6,940 nt of DNA from an uncultured Lachnospiraceae bacterium. Its GTDB lineage: Bacteria; Bacillota; Clostridia; Lachnospirales; Lachnospiraceae. Numbering within the stretch: the first letter of the stretch is position 1; every line of letters begins with the position of its first letter. The position numbers were made by a program, and so were the translations under genes. Of the stretch, positions 1 to 4,775 are shown in pieces. The stretch lies in the NCBI GenBank assembly GCA_910580195.1, contig CAJTWA010000080.1:1-6940 (forward strand). The letters run 5' to 3'. Below the pieces are notes generated by a model that saw only the letters and a list, made by a program, of their open reading frames with translations, was not told the DNA's origin and ran no database searches.

Positions 1-439
1 CCCATAACATCCCATGTACATATTCCTTATCCATGCCATCTGTTTTATAATTTGCGTTGCTTCCTGCATACCCAATCCTCCATCTTACAATCCAAATCCT
101 AAAATTCCCAGCCTTGCCAATATCCTACAACCCCTTTCTGGCTTTGAATTCCACCCCAAATTCCCTTTCTTACCCACTACCCTAATAAACCTTACCTGAC
201 CTTGGAAATCCCCTGATTTCCCATTTTGTTTGTTTTGTAAAATTTTATCCTTAGATTCCCTTATTTCCCATGTCCTTACAGGCAAACTAAAAAAATAATG
301 CAGAACCCATTTCCAGACTGTCCCCCCAACATGGGAAAACGTCTTTTTCTTTCCATTCTCCTACATCCTTAAAACTTTTGTTGGAATTTTGTTGACCCTC
401 CCATATTTTTTTCTGTCTCCCATTACTATTTTTAAGCAC
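1..439. other. Chromosomal flank without a recognisable gene
   Basis: No reading frame here has convincing coding character or a Shine-Dalgarno with a plausible protein. The plus strand is strongly pyrimidine-rich, so the minus strand carries many G runs. Two local structures are visible: a G3+ four-tract motif on the minus strand (154-182) and a short perfect hairpin at 204-221 followed by a T-rich stretch. It lies outside the attachment site and so is most likely the host intergenic region downstream of the original tRNA-Pro gene. Confidence 0.55.
204..232 (+). terminator. Weak terminator-like hairpin
   Basis: GGAAATC (204-210) and GATTTCC (215-221) form a perfect 7-bp stem with the 4-nt loop CCCT, followed by a T-rich run interrupted by G (224-237). 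The stem is short and AT-rich, so termination of a plus-strand transcript is possible but weak. No plus-strand gene is seen upstream inside the window. Confidence 0.25.
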
Positions 440-484
440 AAAAAAAGTGCCGAAACCCTTGGTTTTAAAGGTTTCCAGCACTTT
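440..484 (-). terminator. Rho-independent terminator beyond the attachment site
   Basis: Read leftward, the arm at 484-470 pairs with the arm at 458-444. AAAGTGC/GCACTTT is the base and GAAACC/GGTTTC the upper part, joined by wobble pairs, with an 11-nt loop. It ends in a run of seven T on the minus strand (446-440). It starts about 11 nt past the tRNA 3' end, so it was probably the terminator of the original tRNA-Pro gene. In the present arrangement it would also stop transcripts leaving the element's capsid operon. Confidence 0.85.
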
Positions 485-494
485 CGCCATATAC

Positions 495-536
495 TCGATG
501 CGACAGGATTTGAACCTGCGGCCTCTGCGTCCCGAA
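495..536 (-). other. Attachment site: 3' part of a tRNA-Pro(CGG) gene
   Basis: Read on the minus strand, 536-530 is an anticodon loop TTCGGGA (anticodon CGG, proline, with G37). Next come the 3' half of the anticodon stem CGCAG (529-525), a 5-nt variable loop (524-520), a T arm GCAGG-TTCAAAT-CCTGT (519-503), the acceptor strand CGCATCG (502-496) and discriminator A (495). No CCA is encoded. The 5' half is absent: a matching CGATGCG is not found where it should lie, near 570. Identity to a tRNA stops at the anticodon loop, a common integration point. This is the truncated copy left when an element enters a tRNA 3' end; orientation places the element at higher coordinates. Confidence 0.88.
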
Positions 537-628
537 TTTGGAAATGCTTTTTTTTCTGTTTTCCATTATGGCGTATTCCCTTTGTTTTTCAGGCTTCTGG
601 CACGGAATGTATATTTCCCCTCTTGCAA

Positions 629-662
629 TTTTGGCTAACGTTTTCCAATTTTGTTAGTCAAA
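629..662. repeat. Imperfect inverted repeat at the element end
   Basis: TTTGGCTAAC (630-639) and GTTAGTCAAA (653-662) are inverted copies with one mismatch around a 13-nt centre. The segment TTAGTCA also recurs as a direct repeat 11 bp further on, at 665-671, overlapping the stop codon of the last gene. There is no T tract on either side, so a terminator is doubtful. The position, about 100 bp inside the attachment site, suits integrase arm-type sites, but this is only inference. The rest of 537-664 holds no gene. Confidence 0.3.
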
Positions 663-664
663 TA

Positions 665-1291
665 TTAGTCATTCCCAAGCAGCTTATTTACCCTCCCAAA
701 CGCCTTCAATAACGAATCGTTATACAGTCCTTCATACTCTTTCTGGAGCCGCCTGTACTCCTCCATCAGCGCATCATACTTCGCCCACCTCATATAGCGT
801 GGCTTTGGGATATGCCATAAGTCCTGTATGGGAATATCGGGATAATCCAATTCCCAGTCAACATATTGCAGCTTATTCACCACAAGGAAATACATCTTTC
901 TCCGGAGAAGGTTCAGTCCGCTGCGCTGCTGGATGCCATAGTTCAGCTTTGCACACTTCCGGCATTGGTACAGCAGGTTCTTCTTATATAGATGTCTAGC
1001 ACGTCTGCCGCACTTAGGGCATATAAAGTACAGCCTGTACGATATCCCGTCCACATTCGGCACTTTGGACAGCCCAAGGGGGTATTTCCTTCCGTTATGG
1101 CTTATCTGTGCGGCACCCTCTAAAAGATTGCAAAAGATATTCCCTCCCATGATGGGATAGTTTATCTCATAATCATTTGTAAGAAGCTCAAACCAGTCTG
1201 CATACCGAAGCAAATCAAAGCTGTCAATTCGCCAGTATTCCTCCACCCTGCCATGCGTCTTATTATGCCCGCCTGAATTATAGCCGCCCAT
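665..1291 (-). CDS. Zinc-ribbon protein of the MGGxNSG type, function unknown
   Basis: The 208-residue protein begins MGGYNSGGHN. It contains a zinc-ribbon signature of two knuckles, CPKC (91-94) and CRKC (110-113), followed by a charged, helix-rich C-terminal third with the segment PKPRYMRWAKYDAL (162-175). This layout (glycine-rich start, small beta-rich domain, four-cysteine ribbon, basic helix) matches a widespread uncharacterised family found in phages, islands and other mobile elements. Nucleic-acid binding is likely but unproven. I chose the ATG at 1291 rather than an upstream in-frame ATG at 1336: it sits one base after the stop of the preceding gene and has GGAAAGGA about 11 nt upstream. 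It is the last gene of the capsid operon, next to the attachment site. Confidence 0.85.
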   Translation of the reverse strand: MGGYNSGGHNKTHGRVEEYWRIDSFDLLRYADWFELLTNDYEINYPIMGGNIFCNLLEGAAQISHNGRKYPLGLSKVPNVDGISYRLYFICPKCGRRARHLYKKNLLYQCRKCAKLNYGIQQRSGLNLLRRKMYFLVVNKLQYVDWELDYPDIPIQDLWHIPKPRYMRWAKYDALMEEYRRLQKEYEGLYNDSLLKAFGRVNKLLGND

Positions 1292-1292
1292 A

Positions 1293-1619
1293 TTACACCG
1301 CGTCCTTTCCCCCAAGCATCCTGTCCAGTATGGCAAGCGTTAATTTCCTGTATGCATAAAAACTATTCCTACAGCATGGCATTATTTCCGTTTCCCCAAG
1401 CTCCCATTTAATTTCCATATCATGGAGGGATTTCCCTTCTGCAACTGACAGTACAACCCATTCCGCAATGCCCGGTTCTGCCTGTTGTGCGGCCGCGCGC
1501 AATAAATCGGAGTGTTTCCCTGCCCTGCACTCTTTTAACAATTCCTTTGCCCTGCCCCTTTCTAAGCCATACCCGGCATAGCTCTGCTGCATGCCATACC
1601 CACCACGTTCCCTCCGCAT
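1293..1619 (-). CDS. Small phage-type protein, possible late regulator
   Basis: This is a 108-residue protein with an N-terminal YAGYGLERGRAKEL segment (14-26), a helical middle (EWVVLSVAEGKS, 53-64) and a C-terminal FYAYRKLTLAIL (87-98). The arrangement recalls small Clostridia phage proteins related to RinA/ArpU-type late transcription regulators, but I see no diagnostic motif, so the role is inference. The frame opens further to a GTG at 1688 that would overlap the capsid stop as GTGA. I prefer the ATG at 1619 because GGGGTGG lies a few bases upstream, the GTG has no ribosome binding site, and a strong hairpin (1642-1668) lies between the two starts. Its stop is one base before the ATG of the zinc-ribbon gene, so the two are probably coupled. 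Confidence 0.75.
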   Translation of the reverse strand: MRRERGGYGMQQSYAGYGLERGRAKELLKECRAGKHSDLLRAAAQQAEPGIAEWVVLSVAEGKSLHDMEIKWELGETEIMPCCRNSFYAYRKLTLAILDRMLGGKDAV

Positions 1620-1641
1620 CCTATCCACCCCTATGCAAGAA

Positions 1642-1668
1642 TCCCCTGCCGCCTTTATGGGCAGGGGA
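1642..1668 (-). terminator. GC-rich hairpin just after the capsid gene
   Basis: TCCCCTGCC (1642-1650) and GGCAGGGGA (1660-1668) form a perfect 9-bp stem with a 9-nt loop, starting 16 bases after the capsid stop codon. On the minus strand it is followed by ATTCTTGC rather than a true T tract, so it is at best a leaky terminator. It may instead protect the 3' end of capsid mRNA. Either role would keep capsid levels above those of the two downstream genes. Confidence 0.5.
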
Positions 1669-1684
1669 GTGGCTGTTACTTTGT

Positions 1685-2551
1685 TCACTGTGTGCCGCTG
1701 TCCGGCTTTGCCGCCGTTGCTTTTGCCTGATAATAAATTGCTTTCGCCTTATTCTCCAACACAAACGCATCATAACAGATTCTTCCCTCTACCAGAGAGC
1801 CGCTAATTCCCGGCGGATCCGCATGGATTTTGTAATCCTCCAGCTTTGTCGGCGCAACCGTGGCGCAGGGGTGTGCTATCATGAAGCCAAAATCCGCTGG
1901 GAGCCTGTTTGCAGGGACCTTCATAACGGACAGGCCGTCTATCATGGCGATAACGCCCTTCAGCCGCAGTTCATTGGCGATATCCGTTTCCATCATGATG
2001 TCTTTGCACTTCTTCATCAGCACATAGATATCCGGCGTAACCGTCAGGTACCGCCCTGTTTCCGGCACTTCCGCATTGTCCAGCGCATTATTGCCCTTGA
2101 TGATTTCATCATAGATATTTTCCGCTGTGATTGCGGCCGCATCCGGCCTGTGCCCTGCCCCGGAACACATCACCCCATAAACATAGCTGTCTATCTCCGG
2201 GATTACGACCTGCCTCTGCTGCCTTGCCAGCGCAGATGCTGCCGCTAACTGCTGCTTCGTTTCATCCTCATCCAGCTTGTCAATCGCAAACGTGAAGGAA
2301 CGGTCTTTCCTTAAAGTAAATTCCTCCGTGGTTGCATCCAAATCTGCAATAGTGCCGTACCTGCTCCCGGTAAACCCTGCCTGCGGATTCCTGTTGTAGT
2401 CGGCCATTTCACTTGTGCCGACCTTATAGACCTTTACTGTATGTGCCCCTGTCCAGTCAAAATCATTGTTGGTAAGCAGGGATTTTTTGCTCTCTGTACT
2501 GAAAAGTTCATCCACATATGGGAGGAACTGTGTGACTAAACTGATTGCCAT
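1685..2551 (-). CDS. Phage major capsid protein
   Basis: This 288-residue protein is recognised as a Firmicute phage major capsid (coat) protein, expected to adopt the HK97 fold and assemble the icosahedral shell. Diagnostic stretches include the start MAISLVTQFLPYVDELF, the beta-rich TKD-like segment LRKDRSFTFAIDKLDEDET (80-98), the spine-helix-like QQLAAASALARQQRQVVIPEIDSY region (100-123), and the C-terminal DPPGISGSLVEGRICYDAFV (245-264). Length is normal and the frame is intact, with no sign of decay. The start is firm: AAAGGAG lies 5 bases before the ATG and overlaps the scaffold stop. No N-terminal propeptide or neighbouring protease is evident, consistent with scaffold-directed, non-proteolytic assembly. 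No portal or head-tail connector gene flanks it. Confidence 0.93.
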   Translation of the reverse strand: MAISLVTQFLPYVDELFSTESKKSLLTNNDFDWTGAHTVKVYKVGTSEMADYNRNPQAGFTGSRYGTIADLDATTEEFTLRKDRSFTFAIDKLDEDETKQQLAAASALARQQRQVVIPEIDSYVYGVMCSGAGHRPDAAAITAENIYDEIIKGNNALDNAEVPETGRYLTVTPDIYVLMKKCKDIMMETDIANELRLKGVIAMIDGLSVMKVPANRLPADFGFMIAHPCATVAPTKLEDYKIHADPPGISGSLVEGRICYDAFVLENKAKAIYYQAKATAAKPDSGTQ

Positions 2552-2561
2552 AATTGCTCCT

Positions 2562-3002
2562 TTACTGTAAGTTCATGGCCTTCCTTATCATGTCTATGCC
2601 TGACTGCCGCGGTTCTGACTTGTCCGTGAATTTTGGGGCAGATGCCGCCGCTTTCCTCCTTGCCTCCATCTCGGCCTTTTCCTCCTCAGATGGCGTGCGC
2701 TCTTTAATCAGGCTGTCAATGATATCCAAGGCCTTGTTAAATGCTTCTTCGCTGCTGCAGTTCAGCGCATCCAGAATATTTTCCGGGTATCCCCTGTCAA
2801 TAAGTTTCTGACGGCTGTTCAATCGGAACTCGCGCCGTGCAAGCTCCTGTTCCCTCTCACCCAGTTCCTTCGATGCCTTCTCCCGGTCTTTTGCAAGCCT
2901 GTCCTGCACAATGCGGTTCACATCATCCTGCGTGAAAGTCTTTTCCCCTGCCCCCTGATTTGCGGCAGGGTCTATGTTCTGGTTTAAGTTCTCTGTATTC
3001 AT
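2562..3002 (-). CDS. Phage capsid scaffolding protein (DUF4355-like)
   Basis: This 146-residue, highly charged protein directs assembly of the capsid encoded just downstream. It has a flexible acidic N-terminus, the hallmark FTQDDVNRIVQDRLAKDREK (23-42), a long predicted coiled coil (about 28-68), a central helical segment GYPENILDALNCSSEEAFNKALDII split around 71-95, and a glutamate/lysine-rich C-terminal part ending IRKAMNLQ. This order matches the DUF4355-type scaffolds that precede capsid genes in Gram-positive phages. I start it at the ATG at 3002, which has AGGAG 7 bases upstream; an open extension to 3092 would run through a terminator hairpin and is not credible. Its stop lies inside the ribosome binding site of the capsid gene, so the two are likely translated in coupled fashion. 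Confidence 0.9.
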   Translation of the reverse strand: MNTENLNQNIDPAANQGAGEKTFTQDDVNRIVQDRLAKDREKASKELGEREQELARREFRLNSRQKLIDRGYPENILDALNCSSEEAFNKALDIIDSLIKERTPSEEEKAEMEARRKAAASAPKFTDKSEPRQSGIDMIRKAMNLQ

Positions 3003-3158
3003 ACTTGTTCTCCTATTTTTACGCCATAGTAGGCTGATTTTTGGCAAACAAAAAGGCATGAAAAGATTCCATTTCAAATGAAACCTTCCCACGCCTATTC
3101 TATATGGCTTCCGTGCAGCAGAACCGCCGCCCGGGGTACTCCAGTATTCTGTTTGCCT
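3003..3158 (-). promoter_or_regulatory. Structured capsid-operon leader (attenuator-like)
   Basis: This is the predicted 5' untranslated region of about 155 nt between the promoter and the scaffold gene. It contains GC-rich segments near 3105-3145 and a complete intrinsic terminator (3047-3095). The RNA 5' end carries GGCAAACA (3157-3150), perfectly complementary to TGTTTGCC (3050-3043) just after the terminator stem, so a long-range closing helix is possible. This layout is that of an attenuator: a short RNA of about 110 nt if terminated, capsid mRNA if read through. I do not recognise a known riboswitch, T-box or ribosomal-protein leader in it. Confidence 0.55.
3047..3095 (-). terminator. 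Intrinsic terminator inside the capsid leader
   Basis: The 41-nt segment 3055-3095 folds on the minus strand into a continuous stem of about 18 pairs (GGCGTG opening, CATGCC closing, some G-U pairs) with a small loop around TTTGAAA. It is followed by TTTTTGTTTG. It lies about 60 nt downstream of the predicted transcription start and about 45 nt upstream of the scaffold ATG. It could also end read-through transcription from the upstream genes. Confidence 0.8.
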
Positions 3159-3164
3159 GTGCCT

Positions 3165-3193
3165 ATTATAGTAGATTATGGGCGGCAGCGCAA
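3165..3193 (-). promoter_or_regulatory. Sigma-A type promoter for the capsid operon
   Basis: On the minus strand, TTGCGC (3193-3188) and a consensus TATAAT (3170-3165) are separated by exactly 17 bp. Transcription would start near 3158. A perfect 8-bp palindrome, ACGCGCGT (3203-3210), lies 9 bp upstream of the -35 box and could be a regulator site. This separates the capsid genes from the small-gene cluster upstream. Confidence 0.7.
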
Positions 3194-3250
3194 CATTTTT
3201 TCACGCGCGTTACCGTGTTTATAAATTCCCACTATACGCCAAGGTTTTGC

Positions 3251-3439
3251 CTAAATCAACGGCATATCTGCACTTTTCTGTGCTTTTCCCTTTGGTATCT
3301 CCAAGTCCATGTACGCTTTCTTATACCGCCCATTTTCGCCTTTGTCTGCCTTGCACGACTTAATTATTGGCTTCAGCAATTCCGTCACTGCATGGAGTTC
3401 CTGCGGCTCCTCATAGCTTATCCTTGCCTTCAGTGCCAT
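3251..3439 (-). CDS. Small conserved protein, unknown function
   Basis: This is a 62-residue protein beginning MALKARISYEEPQELH, with LLKPIIKSCKADKG (21-34) and RYKKAYMDLEI (38-48). It resembles a family of tiny basic proteins common in Clostridia phages and mobile elements, whose function I do not know. Its ATG overlaps the stop of the preceding gene as TAATG, so translation is probably coupled; GGGGAGG lies about 12 bases upstream. It is the last gene of the small-gene cluster before the capsid promoter. No signal peptide or membrane segment is visible. Confidence 0.7.
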   Translation of the reverse strand: MALKARISYEEPQELHAVTELLKPIIKSCKADKGENGRYKKAYMDLEIPKGKAQKSADMPLI

Positions 3440-3630
3440 TATACCACATTGCCTCCCCTCATTTCAATAAGCAGCGGCCTTTCCCTGTCTACCAACCCAA
3501 ACAGCAGCTTGTAAAATGCATTTAAGTCCGGGCAGTCCCGGCTTTCTGCCAGAACCATGTACTTGCACCCCGCGTAGGTGTCAGCCCCCATCCCCCTTAA
3601 GACCTGCATCATCTCCATGGTTTCCTTCAT
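3439..3630 (-). CDS. Small unknown protein with a YAGCKY motif
   Basis: This is a 63-residue protein with ATG at 3630 overlapping the preceding stop (ATGA) and AAAGGCGG upstream. The segment YAGCKYMVLAESRDCPD (19-35), followed by a hydrophobic stretch FYKLLFGLVD, resembles the N-terminal part of its upstream neighbour, which has YAGCRYPNLVEIHGG. The two may share a small domain or come from a duplication. No catalytic motif, signal peptide or membrane segment is evident. I do not assign a function; its overlaps on both sides place it firmly in the operon. Confidence 0.65.
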   Translation of the reverse strand: MKETMEMMQVLRGMGADTYAGCKYMVLAESRDCPDLNAFYKLLFGLVDRERPLLIEMRGGNVV

Positions 3631-4145
3631 TCCGCACCGCCTTTCCTTGCCTCTATGCCCCTTTTCTCCTGCTTCGGGGCTGCAAATAATATGTAGTTCT
3701 GCATCTCCTCTTTAGCCACCAGATAATGCCCATAGGAAAGCCTGTTATTATGCGCCGCCCCCATAAACCGCTGCTGTTCCCAACTTGCCCATTCCAGATA
3801 TTTTTCTGCCTTCTGGTTACCCTCCCTTGCCATGCATTTTAACTTGATATAGAGGCTGTCCACCTCGGCAACCATCCTCCTGTGCCTTCTCCTGCCCATG
3901 TCCAGCATAATCAGCTTCGGGCAGGTGAGCACGGAAAGGGGGATGCCGTTGTAACGTGCAATCCTGCTTAATTCCATCAATGTCAAGTCCTCCTCGCCCC
4001 GGAAAACCGCAAGCATCAGTTCCGGCGTTACCTCCGCAAAGTAATCCGTTGGCATCCCACCGTGGATCTCAACCAGATTCGGGTATCTGCACCCGGCGTA
4101 TTTCCCTTCGTGCTTCTCTTTTAAAAATTGTCCGTAATAATCCAT
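3627..4145 (-). CDS. Unknown protein with an XRE-like helical segment
   Basis: This is a 172-residue protein. The N-terminus has KYAGCRYPNLVEIHGG (15-30). Residues about 39-82 (TPELMLAVFRGEEDLTL, then MELSRIARYNGIPLSVL) resemble an XRE/Cro-type helix-turn-helix as found in Lachnospiraceae phage-like elements. A basic RRRHRR (85-90) follows, then a helical region, a WASWEQQRFM stretch (119-128) and a charged tail. DNA or RNA binding is plausible but the HTH is divergent. I start at the ATG at 4145, with GGAAGAGG 5 bases upstream; an open extension to 4301 lacks a ribosome binding site and overlaps the previous gene. The stop overlaps the next start as ATGA. Confidence 0.75.
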   Translation of the reverse strand: MDYYGQFLKEKHEGKYAGCRYPNLVEIHGGMPTDYFAEVTPELMLAVFRGEEDLTLMELSRIARYNGIPLSVLTCPKLIMLDMGRRRHRRMVAEVDSLYIKLKCMAREGNQKAEKYLEWASWEQQRFMGAAHNNRLSYGHYLVAKEEMQNYILFAAPKQEKRGIEARKGGAE

Positions 4146-4251
4146 GTTTCCCTCTTCCTTTCTGCCGGGAACCGTGGTATCATGTACCTGTGTTGTGTAC
4201 GGCTCCGGCTGTGCTCTGCCCTGTTGGTACTGGTAATGCCAATGGGGCGTT

Positions 4252-4443
4252 TTAATATGTGCTGACATTCCCTGTGATACATAGAAACTTGCTTTTCCCA
4301 TTCACAGAAATGCATCCTTCCAGATTCTTTTCCATCTTGTATATTGACACAGATGTTTCAGCTAAAGAACTGTTTATAACATCTAAATTTTCATTGATAT
4401 CTTCCATGGTTTTCACCAGACGGGTTAATAATTCTTCGTACAT
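4252..4443 (-). CDS. Small coiled-coil protein, unknown function
   Basis: This is a 63-residue protein starting MYEELLTRLVKTMEDI. Hydrophobic residues recur at 3-4 residue spacing through about residue 40, so an amphipathic helix or coiled coil is likely, followed by a short beta-like tail. The ATG has AAGGAG 5 bases upstream, a strong ribosome binding site located inside the end of the preceding gene, with which it overlaps by 19 bases. Such tiny helical proteins are frequent in satellites and phage early regions; no function can be read from the sequence. The 106 bases downstream (4146-4251) hold only a small hairpin and the next ribosome binding site. Confidence 0.65.
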   Translation of the reverse strand: MYEELLTRLVKTMEDINENLDVINSSLAETSVSIYKMEKNLEGCISVNGKSKFLCITGNVSTY

Positions 4444-4649
4444 GTGTTCTCCTTCCCTTGTCCATTCTCACTTTCTACTGAAATTGTCACCTTTACCGTA
4501 TTTGGGTGTTTATTCCTCTTGCTGATTCTCTTGATAAGTTTCTTAACCTGCTTTCCCTCACTATCACTCACAATATCACATACAGAGCATTGTGTAACGA
4601 CAATTCCATCAATGCAGTAATAAGTCCCTTCAATCTTCTTTTCGTTCAA
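4425..4649 (-). CDS. Small cysteine-containing protein, unknown
   Basis: This 74-residue protein is predicted to start at a TTG codon (4649) with AAAGGAAGG 4 bases upstream; no ATG lies in this frame. It has cysteines at 12, 21 and 24 (YYCIDGIVVTQCSVCDI), enough for a partial metal knuckle, then a lysine/arginine-rich helix (KQVKKLIKRISKRNKH, 33-48) and a beta-like end. A small nucleic-acid-binding protein is possible, but no family is recognised. It is the first gene after rep and lies next to the repeat array, so the half-sites at 4684-4714 fall in its upstream region. Confidence 0.6.
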   Translation of the reverse strand: MNEKKIEGTYYCIDGIVVTQCSVCDIVSDSEGKQVKKLIKRISKRNKHPNTVKVTISVESENGQGKENTCTKNY

Positions 4650-4683
4650 TTTACCTTCCTTTCTTGTGTGGGTATATACATCA

Positions 4684-4775
4684 TGTCACCTTGTCATAAT
4701 GTCACCCATTGTCATTTATTTGGTGTCATTAGTGACATTGGTGTCATTAGTGACATTGGTGTCATTAGTGACATT
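4684..4775. repeat. Iteron array, probable replication origin
   Basis: Three perfect 18-bp tandem copies of GGTGTCATTAGTGACATT fill 4722-4775. Each contains the dyad GTCA-N4-TGAC. Four more TGTCA half-sites in the same orientation follow at 4684, 4692, 4700 and 4710, spaced 8, 8 and 10 bp. The perfect copies are the last 54 coding bases of rep before its final lysine codon; the half-sites lie beyond the stop. Repeats at the 3' end of a replication gene are the usual arrangement of iterons bound by the adjacent initiator, as in SaPI-type islands. Origin activity is inferred. Confidence 0.75.

Noticed and set aside
85..285. Minus-strand 66-codon frame in the left flank
   Set aside because: No ribosome binding site, composition follows the purine bias of the strand, and it overlaps the hairpin and G-tract region.
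287..490. Minus-strand 67-codon frame running out of the tRNA end
   Set aside because: It would be translated through the tRNA terminator stem and T tract.
495..570. A complete tRNA gene
   Set aside because: D arm, 5' acceptor strand and 5' anticodon stem are missing; sequence past 536 is unrelated and contains a run of eight T.
389..712. Two plus-strand reading frames (389-712 and 447-638) containing ATGFEPAASASRI and RQDLNLRPLRPEFG
   Set aside because: These peptides are the well-known false translations of the antisense of a tRNA 3' half; the DNA is the tRNA-Pro remnant and its terminator.
1487..2248. Long plus-strand open frame of 253 codons
   Set aside because: It is antisense to the capsid gene and its neighbour, rich in Cys, His and Arg, without a ribosome binding site or family resemblance; it is a shadow of GC-biased codons on the minus strand.
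3104..3514. Plus-strand 136-codon frame across the capsid promoter region
   Set aside because: It is antisense to two small operon genes and the leader, with no ribosome binding site and erratic hydrophobic composition.
4146..4301. N-terminal extension of the 172-residue protein to 4301
   Set aside because: The extension overlaps the previous gene, has no ribosome binding site and low-complexity content (HWHYQYQQ), while the ATG at 4145 has a good one.
4660..4710. Promoter for the 74-residue gene (TGACA-type -35 with TATATA)
   Set aside because: The TGACA elements belong to the half-site series and none is at 16-18 bp from the TATATA; not supported as a promoter.
4722..4775. CRISPR-like tandem repeats
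   Set aside because: The copies are directly adjacent with no variable spacers, are dyad-symmetric, and lie in a rep gene; iterons explain them better.
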